Assembly: GCA_023238725.1 (NCBI GenBank) | Contig: CM041537.1 | Coordinates: forward strand, 30,600,009 to 30,664,008 | DNA length: 64,000 nucleotides | From: Scortum barcoo | Taxonomy: Eukaryota; Chordata; Actinopteri; Centrarchiformes; Terapontidae | Direction of reading: 5' to 3' | Shown here: positions 24,840-37,009 of the stretch, in pieces | How the letters are laid out: each line of letters begins with the position of its first letter | Position numbering within the stretch: position 1 is the stretch's first letter | Notes under the pieces: model-generated | Told to the model about the DNA's origin: nothing | Database searches by the model: none | Seen by the model: the letters and a program-made list of their open reading frames with translations, nothing else | Position numbers and translations under genes: made by a program

Positions 24840-26280
24840 AGGAAGGTGCTTGCTTCTCTTGTGGACAAACCGGACACTGTGTGGGTTTGTGTCCAGCAAA
24901 AGGCTCGGCTCACCAGGCATGAGGAGGGCACTGGTGAGCCATACAAATTCCACAGACTCTCCTCTCAGAACATTGACCACCGTCACATTACTAATTAATG
25001 GTAAAACTACTCCCTTGCATGCTCTCATTGACTCGGGGGCTGACGAGAGCTTAATGGACCATTCACTGGCCGTTAGTTTAGGCATCAAAACCGAAGCACT
25101 CGATCAGCCCATCTCTGCAAGATCTTTGGACAATAGACTCTTAAGCAAAGTCACACACAGGACTCAACCTCTCACCATGACAATACCAATGACATTCCCA
25201 AAGCCCGATTGTACGCCATCTCTGGACCTGAGAGGAAGGCCATGGGTGGCTACATTGAAGCTTCGCTGAGGTCCAGCATCATTCGTCAATCGTCATCGCC
25301 GGATGGAGGGGGCTTCTTCTCTGTGGGGAAGAAAGATGGCTCGTTCCGGCCGTGCATAGACTACAGCACCCTGAACAACATAACCGTGAACAGGTACCCA
25401 CTGCCACTCATTTCCTCTGCCTTCGAGCTGCTCTAGCAGGCTCGAGTCTTCACCAAGCTGGACCTGCGGAATGCCTACCATCTGGTGAGGATCAGGGAGG
25501 GTGGTGAGTGGAAAAACGGATTCAACACTCCTACCGGATATTATGAATACCTTGTCATGCCCTTCGGACTGACCAACAAACCTGCCATCTTCCAGGGCTT
25601 CATAAATGAGGTCTGTGAGTACCTGAATGACTTTGTTTTCATTTATTTGGATGACATTCTCATATTCTCCCCTGATCCTATCACCCACCAGCGTCACGTC
25701 CGTCAGGTCCTGATTTGCCTGCTGGAGAATAAGCTGTTTGTGAAGGCGGAGAAATGTGAATTCCATGTCTCCTCAGTTTCATTCCTGGCCTTCATAATGT
25801 CCCCGAGTCACATCAAGATGAACCCAGAGAAGGTTAGTGCTGTCACCAACTGGCCGCCACTTATATCCCGGAAAAAGGTTCAGCAATTTCTGGGGTTTGC
25901 TAACTTTTCAGGTCGTCCACGGATACCAACCGCCGCTCTTCCCCACCAATGAAGAGGAAGTGACGGTTCCCTCAGCCTATGCCTTGGCGATGAGGTGTAG
26001 GAAGGTCTGGGCTGCGGGGGCAGGCACGAGTGAAGACAGCAGTGGATCGCCATCGCAGACCTGCACCTGTCTACACACCTGGCCAAAGAGTTTGGCCCCA
26101 GGTTTGTTGGTCCTTTCCCTGTGTCCAAAGTTATTAACTCAGTTTCTATCCAACTCAAACTCCCCAGGTCCCTTCGGGTGCACCCGACTTTTCACATCAG
26201 CAAGGTCAAGCTGGTCCGCGAGAGTCATCTGGTGCCACCCACCAAGCCCCCAAGCCCAAAATGGTGGATGGCTATGTCGT
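24840..26280 (+). pseudogene. Gypsy pol remnant: zinc knuckle, protease, RT, integrase tail
   Basis: A CCHC knuckle (CFSCGQTGHCVGLC) appears near 24850-24895, followed by an aspartic protease active site in ALIDSGADESLMD (about 25015-25060). Reverse transcriptase follows, with RPCIDYSTLNNITV, TKLDLRNAYHLVRI, YLVMPFGLTNKPAIFQ and the catalytic YLDDILIFS (about 25645). A stop interrupts RT at about 25434. Around 25910 the RT thumb (QQFLGFANFS) joins directly to an integrase C-terminal segment (VVHGYQPPLFP), so RNase H and the integrase core are deleted. Non-functional. Confidence 0.85.
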
Positions 26281-26645
26281 GTCAAGTTTGTTAAATTTCA
26301 TGTCTGTCTCATGTTCATTTCCTGTTCTGGCGTGTCTTTTTATTTTGAAATCCCTAACTCTCCTCTCGTTTCAGGTCCCTTGACTTCCTTCCATTGTGTG
26401 TTTTCCCGCCATTGTGATTGTCTGCCCCGCCCTGATTGTCTCCACCTGTTTCCACCTGCTAGATCGTCATATGCCTACCAAGAGTGCTAGTGTAGTCTCT
26501 GAGGAACTCATAGATCTAGCCATTGCTCAAGAAGAACTTCACCAAATTCCACGTCTGTTTGTAAGACTTCTTTTATTAAAAACTTTAAAATCTCTCCTGT
26601 CGTGTTTGTCCTGCATTTGGGTCTACCTGTCATTTGTGCCAACGT
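26275..26645 (+). repeat. 3-prime LTR of the gypsy element
   Basis: Starts tgtcgtgtcaagtttgttaa, matching the truncated copy at 23878. It contains tgtctgccccgccctgattg, shared with the antisense LTR at about 58085-58420. The right boundary is approximate. Confidence 0.7.
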
Positions 26646-27554
26646 AATAATATATTACTATTATTTTGGTATGGCAAACTTTTTTTTTGTCAGTTGGCAG
26701 TGAAGCCCCTGAAGGCCTGATGACTCCCAGTAGTGTTTCCTTTATTCTTTCAGAATAAATTGTTTCTAAAATATGTAACCCGTTAAGTCAGCTTGAACTC
26801 TGTGGGTTGTGTAAAATGAGTGAGTGTAAAATCTGCATCCCTCGCAGATGAACTGAACACCTTCTGTGCATGCTTTCAGAACAATTTCTTGACTGAGGAG
26901 GTACCTAAACCCCAGGGCACCTGCCCACTAGTCATATCCAGATGTCCGCAGATCCTGCAAAAGGATCACAGAAGACACCTGGGGCCTCCTTACAGAAACA
27001 TCTGAAATCTGAAACATCTCAGTTTAGGACTACCTTTCCTTCACACTTCAGGGTCCCGAGTCATAAAGGTCCTGGAAAGTAAAATGTCTAGAAATTTAGA
27101 TTCATTGTAATAAACCATGCCAGCTTCAATCAGTCATTACCAAATGTATGCACAATCAGAGTCAAAACCTAGATTGTGCAAATGGAATTTTGAATGAATT
27201 CATTCAAAGATATAAACACGCCCTAAACACACTTTTACTACATGAACTTGAGAATAAAAACAATAAGGTTCCAGCAGCAAATCCCTAATAATAATTTACC
27301 ATTGCAGGCGGAGATGCCATGATATGAGCAGTTGAAGCAATGACTGTGCATAGAATATAAGGATATTTAGTATATATATATAGTTATCTAGTAAATTAGA
27401 TTAGAACATTTAAGAGACAAACATTTTAATTTGATGTAAAACATTTATTTCAGGAAGAATAAATACATTAACCCAAAAATGACTAGAACAAAATATGTTC
27501 TCCTTTATCCTGCATTTCACATTGTTTCCTGTCTTTTAAATCGTTTCTTTACAA
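26646..27554. other. Intergenic, no gene seen
   Basis: AT-rich sequence after the gypsy element. Short frames only. Confidence 0.45.
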
Positions 27555-27800
27555 ATTCAGATTTTGCCCTGTCCAACTAGAGTCTGAGGAAGAGGTCACT
27601 GGTGATTTTGAGGAGGGCTGTTGCTGTGTTATTTGGTGGAGACCAGATTGAAACGGTTCAAATAGGGCTTTGAGTTGAGTGGGGACAGCAAGTTCCTGTA
27701 TTTTTGACAGGAAGGGAAGGTCCGGAAACTGCTCATGATGTCAGGGTTTAGTCCAGGTTTTTTGAGGATGGGCGTGATGGCTGCCAGCTTGAGTGAATGG
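27555..27800 (-). mobile_element. Antisense L2-like LINE reverse-transcriptase fragment
   Basis: The minus strand reads HPQKTWTKP, then PDIMSS, ELAVPTQLKALFEPFQSGLH and SSKSPV in shifting frames, equal to the start of L2 RT. DNA up to about 28560 may be the upstream part of the same element but is not clear. Confidence 0.55.
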
Positions 27801-28739
27801 GGAACTTTGGTTTGGGTTTGAGAAGTTTCTTAATTCTAGAAAATAGAGGTTGTTGGACCCAGAATAAATGAGGTGCGAGTAGTAGGTCAACCCTGTCTGT
27901 GATGAGAGTGTCCTTGTAGTCTCGAAATTTACCAGATTACCCCCTGGGATAAATATTCTGATTAAACTGGTTTTCTTGTGAAGTATTTCCAGTCTGCAGG
28001 ATTTCATTTGATGGAGTTCAGGGAACTTCGTTTCACACCGGGAACTAAGTGTGTGAATAAGAGTTTTGGTTTTGATGGAAGCCAGTTGATCAAAACAGGA
28101 GGAGAGTATGTAATTATAAACACTGACGAGCTCAGCAAGATTATCAGATAGCAGTGGAAGCAGACATTTTACTGGCAGAAGAAGCTTGAGGGCAGCCTGC
28201 TGTGGTGCTAGCCAGCAGAGAGGCTGACCACACCAGATAGATCAAGATAGGCCATAGATAGGTCAAGCAGGTGGGCTCGTACTAATCAGTATTGTGGCAG
28301 GCAGAAGTTGGATGACTGACCACTCCGGTGACAGGATGGTGAAGTTGTGTTGTGAATTACACACGGAAGTCCTGGGGCTAGAAGGAGAGCTAACAACTAA
28401 TTAATTCAAAGTAATGTTTGTCGTGTTTCTGGATTGGTGGTAAGCAGTAGCATATAACAACTTTACCAGCCAGGCTCTGCCAACAGACACAGAATTCATT
28501 AGGGGAGGGCAGGAGTTTCAGAACTTTCTGAACTGAAGATTCAGAAAGAGAGTTGCAGCCAGAGTACACCAGCATTTATTAATCACTCAGTGTTATGAGA
28601 GAAGTAGTCAGACACTCGTTCCTAGTACATTTACTTGATCTTGTGATGACATTTCAATGACGTATGTACAACTGTTTAAATTAGTAAGTTTACTTTGGTT
28701 CATTGTTTCACTGCAGTCAGTCATATATTCTATAATCAC
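27801..28739. other. Intergenic, possible upstream part of an antisense LINE
   Basis: Higher GC than the surroundings and adjoining the L2 fragment at 27555-27800, but no protein block is recognisable. Confidence 0.35.
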
Positions 28740-29008
28740 CTTTGAAGGAGCACACAGAGACATGTCAAAATAGACAAACTGACCAAGAACAAAGGAAAGA
28801 AGACTGTTAAACTTAGTGTGACTGATACAGAAGTGGAGACAGGTGAAACTAATTGGGGCAGAGCAGGCAATCGGACAAGCGGGAAACACCGCGGGATATA
28901 AAGTGACATGTGAAGAGAGGCAAGTATACAAAATAAAACAGTAAAATGTGCATAACTAAATTTAAAACAGCCAAAGGCAAGACTAGAGCAGGGAAGGAGA
29001 CATAACAG
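28740..29008 (-). repeat. LTR-like fragment related to gypsy LTRs
   Basis: Reverse complement begins tgttatgtctccttccctgc and contains cccgcggtgtttcccgcttg and caattagtttcacctgtctc, a composition like the other LTRs here but diverged. No second copy or internal region nearby. Confidence 0.4.
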
Positions 29009-29139
29009 TCGACACATACAACGAGAGAGACAAATGAGTTCATATGAGCTCAATCCTCAGGTTTATAGGTTATATGTTTATGACATTTGTTGTCAGTTGC
29101 TAACAACTATCATTCATTCAAACACTTTATCAAATCAAA

Positions 29140-29290
29140 AAATCAAATTTATTTATTTCAAAGCCCAAAATCACAAACATTGTTTGCCTCTGGAGGGCTT
29201 TACAGTCTGTACACAGCTTGTGACACCCTCTGTGCCTTAGACCCTCAAATCGGCTCAGGAAAACTTTCTGGGGAAAAAACAAACCTGAGC
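29140..29290 (-). repeat. Antisense copy of the same interspersed repeat
   Basis: aaatttatttatttcaaagc, cacaaacattgtttgcctct, ggagggctttacagtctgta and gacaccctctgtgccttaga are the reverse of the 3-prime half of the copy at 12488. Confidence 0.65.
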
Positions 29291-29913
29291 CACCCATGTT
29301 AAATCAAGATGATGAAAGAAGATTTTTAGAATCTACCTCTCTTCATCAGCCAAATGCTCCACCATGTTCACCAACTAAGTGCCCACTGAGTTCAATGGGT
29401 TTTAGAGCTTTTTCTCTGGAAACAACTACCTGCTGCAGCCAAAATGATCCTACGGAAATGGTAAGAGTGAACCAAAACACTGAAGTTGTGTGCCAGGACA
29501 ACTAAACAGTGAACTGAAACACCCTATAAAATTCTGTAAAGCTTATGGATCTTGTGGAATAATTCACTGTAGGTTCAGCACTACGAACAAACTGCATACA
29601 TTACACTGTCATTTAATCAATTCCTATTATAAAACATCAGTTATAGGTGCGAAAATATTACGTTTTGGTTTAAATGTTTGCATATATATGTTTTGGAAGT
29701 CATCAACCATTTGACCTGCTCTCTCTCTCAGCTATGTAAAACATTTAGCTTGGGTAGAGAGATAACATTGTTTGCAGGGATTGGTCCTAATAAGTACCAA
29801 ATAATTTGATGGCATTTATTTGAGTGTAATGGGTGCATGAGTTGTGCTGAGTTTTTAAGAGTGAAATAAACTTTTTTGTGGTTTGCATGTTGGATGGTAT
29901 GAACTGGATTATA

Positions 29914-30965
29914 CACTGCTCAAAAAAATAAAGGGAACACTTAAAATAACACATCCTAGATCTGAATGAATGAAATATTCTTATTAAATACTTTGTTCTT
30001 TACATAGTTGAATGTGCTGACAACAAAATCACACAAAAATTATCAATGGAAATCAAAAAATGTATTAACCCATGGGGAGGTCCTGGATTTGGAGCCACAC
30101 TCAAAATTAAAGTGGAAAAACACACTACAGGCTGATCCAACTTTGATGTAATGTCCTTAAAACAAGTCAAAATGAGGCTCAGTAGTGTGTGTGGCCTCCA
30201 CGTGCCTGTATGACCTCCCTACAACGCCTGGGCATGCTCCTGATGAGGTGGCAGGATGGTCTCCTGAGGGATCTCCTCCCAGACCTGGACTAAAGCATCC
30301 ACCAACTCCTGGACAGTCTGTGGTGCAACATGGCGTTGGTGGATGGAGCGAAGACATGATGTCCCAGATGTGTGCTCAATTGGATTCAGGTCTGGGGAAT
30401 GGGCGGGAATGGGCTCCTCCTGTTCCTCCTTGCACAAAGGAGGAGGTAGTGGTCCTGCTGCTGGGTTGTTGCCCTCCTACAGGCCTCCTCCACGTCTCCT
30501 GATGTACTGGCCTGTCTCCTGGTAGCGCCTCCATGCTCTGGACACTACGCTGACTGACAGACACAGCAAACCTTCTTGCCACAGCTCGCATTGATGTGCC
30601 ATCCTGGATGAGCTGCACTACCTGAGCCACTTGTGTGGGTTGTAGACTCCGTCTCATGCTACCACTAGAGTGAAAGCACCGCCAGCATTCAAAAGTGAAC
30701 CAAAACATCAGCCAGAAAGCATAGGAACTGAGAAGTGGTCTGTGGTCACCACCTGCAGAACCACTCCTTTATTGGGGGTGTCTTGCTAATTGCCTATAAT
30801 TTCCACCTGTTGTCTATTCCATTTGCACAACAGCATACAACAGCATGTGAAATTGATTGTCAATCAGTGTTGCTTCCTAAGTGGACAGTTTGATTTCACA
30901 GAAGTGTGATTGACTTGGAGTTACATTGTGTTGTTTAAGTGTTCCCTTTATTTTTTTGAGCAGTG
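29914..30965 (-). mobile_element. Internally deleted Tc1/mariner transposon
   Basis: Terminal inverted repeats cactgctcaaaaaaataaag and onward match for about 34 bp, flanked by TA at 29912-29913 and 30966-30967. At 1052 bp it is shorter than a full Tc1 element (about 1.6 kb) because the catalytic core is missing. Confidence 0.9.
30179..30657 (-). pseudogene. Tc1-like transposase remnant lacking the catalytic core
   Basis: The N-terminal helix-turn-helix region starts MRRSLQPTQVAQVVQLIQDG, followed by TSMRAVARRFAVS. The C-terminal region has LNPIEH, SIHQRHVAPQTVQELVDALV and VWEEIPQET, ending GHTHY and TGA. The segment between them, holding the two catalytic Asp residues, is deleted and the frame is broken. 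Non-functional. Confidence 0.85.
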
Positions 30966-30967
30966 TA

Positions 30968-33208
30968 TGTTCCAGCTGGTAAGACTCTTGTGGTGGCACT
31001 GTGGTAATTCAGCCAAAACAAAATGACCACCCTCTTCACCAGATGTAAACACTGCTTAAAATAGTGTCTTAGATTCAACTCTCTCAATCACTGTTTTCAG
31101 CACATTGGTAAATGTGAACATCATTCTTAGATTATTATCCTTGTGCCCTCTGATAAGTAGGGGAAGAGTGTCTACTGTGCTGAGTAAAACCAATAGGTTA
31201 GAGAGTGAAATGGGAGCTCAAATCTGAAACCCCCAGCAAAAGCAGCCTGCCATGCATGCCCGCTCTTAATTGATTGTATTGCTTTGTTTTGTGGTGGCTC
31301 ACAGCTCATCAGAGAAGTAATGTGCTCTATGTATGAGTGCAGGGAGAGGCAGACGACAGGAGGTCATGGTCTGCAGGATGCCAGCAGGTCAGCTACAGTA
31401 CACTGCATGTTCATACCACACTACAATTGTCATGACTGAAGGGGTTCTGTGTATGTAGCCAACTGCACTGCAAATCAGTATGCTTGAGTATCCTTTTTAT
31501 ATGAATTAACATGAGAAAATATAAAAACCTATTTTATTGCTTTAACAGTATATAACACATCAACATAGATCTGCAAGGAAATGAACATCCTGCAATCAGA
31601 ATGCAATATATAAATAAATAAATCTCTTATATGACCAAAATTCAGAGGACTACATGCTGCTTTAGCCATTAACTGTTTGTACATTGGGTCATGGTTCAGT
31701 TCAACACCATTAAACACTATTCTCAACATAATTTACAAATGAAGAGCCAGGCTCTGTTCTATGTTTAGGCTCTAGTAATACCTTAAATGAGCCTGTGTGT
31801 TTGAGTGGTGCTATCAGCTGTGTATGTAATGGCAAATCACTCTCATTTCTGCTCTCCCCTGGAAACCTTCATTGGATTAACCAATTCTCATAGTGTCCCA
31901 TAATGTGTCTCTTAGAACAGAAATTGCTCCTCACCACCACAGAATATTTTCTTTAAATTCATCTATGTTTACACAGGAAATAAGAATAAGAATCACTTTC
32001 CTTTGTCCTAGCAGCCATTACCAAGGCACTGTTGGCCAAGGTACGTAATCCCTGGTTCGGCCACAAGAGCTGTTTGCTTAAAAAGACAATATCAAATCAC
32101 GAGAGAAGTGTAGAATCCAGTCATCCTGCACTAGGACTAAAGAATGTCTCTCAACCTATCCATGAAGGCAAAATACTTAATTACTGGCATACACCTTTCA
32201 ATAACTCTATAGAGTCTTTCTGATTTCTGAGGTGCAGGTGGGGAGATAGGCAGGGAAGCTCAGCTGAGGTGATTGTTGTGATGGGAGTGGCCACAGGGAG
32301 GCTCTGGGACGTCTGGTGGAGGGATGGAGCGTTGCAAAAGCTGTGGCAGCAGGGTATGGGGAACTAGAAACAAGGCTGGAGATGAGGGACAGAAAGACGG
32401 ACCATGACACAGTTGACACAGGAAAACCTTAGAAGACCTATACACAGAGTTAGTGCAGTTGAGCAGTCTAACTGGCATTCCACAGATGAAAAATGAAGAT
32501 GCATATATAAGCACCTCTATCTGCTCATGAAAGTTAGCTGATGTTCAGTCAGAAAAACTATCATTTTGTTCATTGTCATTGCTCACATTTTCTTTCGCTC
32601 TCTCTCTGTCCCACATTTAAGTCAATCAGCTGACAATGCACATTAAACCAACCAGATGTTTCCACAGTCTTTCTGTGTCAATTATATTCTTGTGGTCAAA
32701 CTTAAAAACTGTTTTCTCTCCTGCTGTCAGCTGTCAATTCAGTGTGAAACTGATGCATATGGCACATGTTCAGATTACCAATGGTAAAAGCAAGCTCACA
32801 TCTTGTTTCAAGAAGAGATACGTCCCTTCTCCAACCCATGGCAAGCTCAAACAGTATCATCTTTTACTCCAGAATACTCTGCTGCAGGGAACACCCAAGA
32901 CAGCCAAGCTGTTTACACAGGCCTTCAGTCCCCAGAAAGGGGTTCAGTCTCTAAAATTTATATCATGTATTCTGCTAACTGTTGCATTTTTATTACATTC
33001 ATCCATTTACTAAGTATTTTTGGCTAGATATAATTTTTTCCAGTAAGTCCTGTTCATCGCTCTCTAGTATGCACTATTATTAATTAATTCAGCTAATTGT
33101 TACATTTCACTGCATTCTGCAAACTGCTATCTCATTCAAGCACTTGCTGGTCAATGCAGACCTTAGTTAGAGCATCCATGTTACTGCTGACCTAACTTTG
33201 GTTCAGGC
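30968..33208. other. Intergenic, no gene seen
   Basis: Unique-looking sequence. Frames at 32207-32514 (minus) and 32636-33027 (plus) lack splice-bounded conserved blocks. Confidence 0.45.
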
Positions 33209-33209
33209 C

Positions 33210-33263
<54 letters not shown>

Positions 33264-33271
33264 AATAATAA
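33209..33271. repeat. CAA microsatellite changing to AAT
   Basis: About 17 CAA units followed by AAT units. Confidence 0.95.
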
Positions 33272-33330
33272 TGTCTCCTAAGCTTATCAGGAAGAGTGAC
33301 TATCTTTACCAATAAAGAAGTTTACCAATA

Positions 33331-33333
<3 letters not shown>

Positions 33334-33366
<33 letters not shown>
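33334..33366. repeat. TC microsatellite
   Basis: About 16 TC units, with further impure CT-rich sequence after. Confidence 0.95.
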
Positions 33367-33373
<7 letters not shown>

Positions 33374-33639
33374 TTTTCTCTATCTGTGTCTCTCTTTTCA
33401 GTTATGGGTTATCATTATTAGTTTATGCTTATTAGTTTGGTCATTGCTAGTCATATTCATTCCATCATGGTCAGCTCTGCAGTCCTTTGACTAATTTTCT
33501 TTTACATATTTCACTTTTGCTGCTGCTGGTAAGGTAATTAACATTGTATTTTTCCTTTTTGGGGGAACAGTCCTGTATAACCTTTTGACCTCATCAAAAA
33601 TTGGAACTGATCTAACTGAACTAGATCTCTGTAAATAAT

Positions 33640-33720
33640 ATGATCAAAACAGGTCTTCTGTTCAATATGTCAAGTGTTGTGAGATGATTTTTTTTGTGTG
33701 GTATATAAATAAAATTCAGT
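33640..33720 (+). repeat. Possible LINE tail
   Basis: ttgtgagatga, then tggtatataaataaaattca and gttgaattgaattcaat looks like an L2-type 3-prime end with its terminal short repeat. Little else is preserved. Confidence 0.35.
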
Positions 33721-34954
33721 TGAATTGAATTCAATAATGATGATTTCACAATGAGGTTTAATGGCCAAACATATCAAAACTCTCTGTGCACCATGTCACT
33801 AAACCTACCTGATCAATGTAACTGACATCTCTCCTGACTGAACTCCCTGCTAACTTTGCACTCTTTTTCTGACATGGTGTGGGAATCAGTGTCAGTCTAT
33901 GAGGAGTTCCACACAATATTATGTAATTTCCTCTTATCAGCTTTTTATCTAATCCTTTACCCCTCAAGTGTACCAGACAAGTTGTTCTTGACAATGTTAA
34001 TTAACCCTGTCTTTAGCACTTACCGCTCTTTTACTAGAATGAAATAGGATTTTATGAAACTAAGCACTCGTTCTAAATCTGAATATCAGGGACTGTACAC
34101 ATATTTTGTGGGTCTCTATGAGGAGTGTGACATTGATGATAATCACTGAAGCATACTGTTACTAGATACTACACAGTTCAAACATGGTATTTCCCAAGTG
34201 TGTTGAGATAATATATCTTTAATCCTACTAATCTAATTTCTGGTTTTCAGTTGTGTCTTGCAATTCTACAGTTATAAGACACAACTGGCCAGTTCCTGTT
34301 AGTCTGTGGTCTGCTCACTAACTTTTGGCTAGGAGAGGGACAACCTCGTGTTTCTCTGGTTACACATGGAGTCATCAACTGCTGCTTTTAATCAGACAGC
34401 AGGGAGCTTCATCAGGAGGCTGTAACACATTCCCATATTTCATCAGCCAGTGGCACAGATGCCTCATTCAACCAGCTAAAGCAGCTAAACGACATGGTCT
34501 CACACTGGCTTCCTAAAAAAAACAGTGAGCAGTGTTTGTTGATGGTATCACCATTAGGAACTAAACAGGTCTGTGCTGTGGTTGGGAAGGTGTTTACTCC
34601 TGTGAAACTCTTTTTTTTATTCTTTCTTCCCTCATTATACTCCCTTCAATTCTTCAGCAATGGAATTTTGCAGCTCTATTTGATTGCAATATTATATAGT
34701 ACATTTTTTCATGAGTACAATAGTTTCAAGTCTGATAACTTATCCACCATGCTGCCTTATTGTTGTAGCTTTTGCTGAAATGTTTTAGTTTTAATGGTTT
34801 TATATGGTTTGAATGATTTTCTCCCCAAAACTAGGTGTAGCACACCATGTAGGTTTGGAGCTTATGCTGTTGTGTGTATGTCGTTGGTTATCTGAAAAAT
34901 AGCTCAGGAGGACCACTGCCCACCTGTGATATATCCAGTACTCACCACATTGAC
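33721..34954. other. Intergenic, no gene seen
   Basis: No repeat or exon recognised before the LINE at 34955. Confidence 0.45.
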
Positions 34955-35528
34955 TTCGTCACATAGTCAGCCAGACAGCGGCTCTTCTTCCTCTGCAGGC
35001 TGCAGAGGTTCAACATGGACTCAAGGATCCTCTGCAGCTTCTACAGGTGCACCATAGAGAGGATCCTGACTGGCTGCATCACCGCCTGGTACAGCAGCTG
35101 CACCGCCCTCAACCGTAAGGCTCTACAGAGGGTGGTGAAAGCTGCTCAGAACATCATCCCAGGATAAAGCTGCCATCCATGGAGGACCTCTACACCCAGC
35201 GGTGTAGGAAGGAAGGCCACCAAAATCATTAAGGACCCCAGTCACCCCAGCTACAAACTGCTTCTGCCTGCTGCCGTCTGGCCGACGGTTCCGCAGCATT
35301 TGAGCCCGAACCACCAGGCTCAGGGACAGCTTCATACCTGCAGGCCATGAGACTCTTCAACTCTGTTCACAGCACCACCACTTTATAATGAGACAATAAC
35401 ACCATTATTTTTTATTGTATTGTATATTCTATTGTATATCTTCTATCTTCTATACTATATCTTCTAGTTGTATATTAACTTAGTTATAAAATTTCTATTT
35501 TAATTGTATAATTTAAATTTAGGTCTAC

Positions 35529-35562
<34 letters not shown>

Positions 35563-35765
35563 CTATTTTTCTATTATACTATTACTCTATTATTGCTCTT
35601 GTACTATTATTTATTTTTATATTTTTATTTCTTTAATCTATTTTTTTGTTTCAGTGTCTCTATTCTTGTTAATGCTTTTGAGCATTATTTTGAGAGCGTG
35701 AGATTTATGAATATCACTGACAATGATTGCTTGATGCATATTGTTGTGCAATGACAATAAATTTG
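34955..35765 (+). mobile_element. LINE 3-prime portion (reverse-transcriptase C-terminus and tail)
   Basis: Broken frames read RRLQRFNMDSRILCSFYRCT, RILTGCITAWYSSCTALNRK, RVVKAAQNIIPG, then PSMEDLYTQRC and DPSHPSYKLLLPA, the C-terminal RT region of a fish LINE. An AT-rich tail with a TTA microsatellite ends atgacaataaatttg. A frameshift lies near 35160-35165. Confidence 0.75.
35528..35561. repeat. TTA microsatellite in a LINE tail
   Basis: About 11 TAT units within the AT-rich 3-prime region of the LINE at 34955. Confidence 0.9.
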
Positions 35766-37009
35766 TAAAACACATCCTCAGCAGTTGTTGCGATACAGTG
35801 GTTTTTAGCTTTTTACACTCACTCTAAACAGGTGTATGGAATGTGATGGACATCTCAACTTGACCTTTTTTAAAGTGCCAGCAGATGATGCAAGAAGAAT
35901 GAGTAAGGGAGGTTGCCAAGATACCCTCTTCTTAGCCCGACTTTCAAATGTCCCCATCACAGCTATGTCTTTATGAGTGAAGATAGCTCTCTAGTCACAC
36001 ACAGGTCAGCTGGGGCAGCAGGATCAGGAGATGGGTCCACAGCATGTTTTGTTGACTTGTGTGAAAAACCAACCTTTTTGTATTTGGCTGGTAACAGTTG
36101 CACTTTATGAGTGAATTATTGTGTAACATAGATACTTTGGTTTGGAGACCACAAAGTTCCCTTGCTGGATTCCAACTAGGATGTAACCATGACTTTGCAC
36201 AGTTAGCGGCTTTGTTAAATAGCACAGAAAGAAAGGAAAGAAACATGTCTATGGTGCGTTTGTATAACGATATTTAAGAGGAGAGGAAATGGTTGTCCTC
36301 ACAGCAAACACGTGCAATATTTCCACTGTCCCATATGTGAGTACTCAGTGCTAAGGGTAACATGTAGCTTTAAGTCAAGTCTTATTGATAAATACTAGTC
36401 TGTTTTTCCATTGGAAGCATCTAGCTCATCCCTGACAAGATAGCAGAGGGGTAAACATGACATTCTTGGCACACTATCATTGTAAAGTGTGTCTAAATCA
36501 AACCCTAAATAATTGTGTGTGTGTATGTGTGTGTATAGATAGATAGATAGATTATTGTAGTCGAGTGTCAAGTATGAGAGTGTTGTGGAGGCATGGGAAC
36601 TGCTCTCAGATGTAAGGCTGGATAAGAGGAGTGCACATTGTGACAACCCATTGATGTCCATGCTGTGGACCGACCGCTCCCTGTCATGGCTCCACAGTGT
36701 ATTCTCTGTCAGGATCATTGTGCTGTGAATGTGGTTAAAGGTCCCACAGGAGGCACAGTAGCATGCTGGGCATACAATTTAAACCCCAGGATTCTGACAA
36801 TGTGCCATACTCAGCAGCATGTTATGGGTCTATAAAAACATTTTATTCAATTACACTGATTTTGAAATTCAATTTGTGTGCCAGTTGTCAAAAATGTTAT
36901 TCATGATGGACAGCTTCTTCACAAAAGATTATATGTTATTCTTTATTCCTATTTTTTCAGATTTTTTTGTCATGATAGAACCATGTGGAATCATAACCTC
37001 CATATACTC
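35766..37009. other. Intergenic, no gene seen
   Basis: Only the TG/GATA microsatellite is identifiable. Confidence 0.45.
36513..36553. repeat. TG and GATA microsatellites
   Basis: A short interrupted TG run passes into about four GATA units (atagatagatagatag). Confidence 0.75.

Larger units (their letters stand above)
23878..26645 (+). mobile_element. Ty3/gypsy (sushi-type) LTR retrotransposon, internally deleted
   Basis: Order: truncated 5-prime LTR (23878-23942), gag, zinc knuckle, protease, reverse transcriptase, integrase C-terminus, 3-prime LTR. Both LTRs start tgtcg-tcaagtttgttaaat. RNase H and the integrase core are missing, and several frameshifts and stops are present. The gag and pol patterns resemble fish sushi-ichi/JULE elements. 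It is inactive. Confidence 0.88.

Noticed and set aside
25293..25766. 157-codon minus-strand open frame
   Set aside because: Antisense shadow of the gypsy reverse transcriptase.
30185..30525. Plus-strand open frames in the deleted Tc1 element
   Set aside because: Antisense to the transposase remnant, whose minus-strand peptide shows the family motifs.
33209..33271. Regular repeats considered as a CRISPR-like array
   Set aside because: Simple CAA trinucleotide run without spacers; the genome is eukaryotic.
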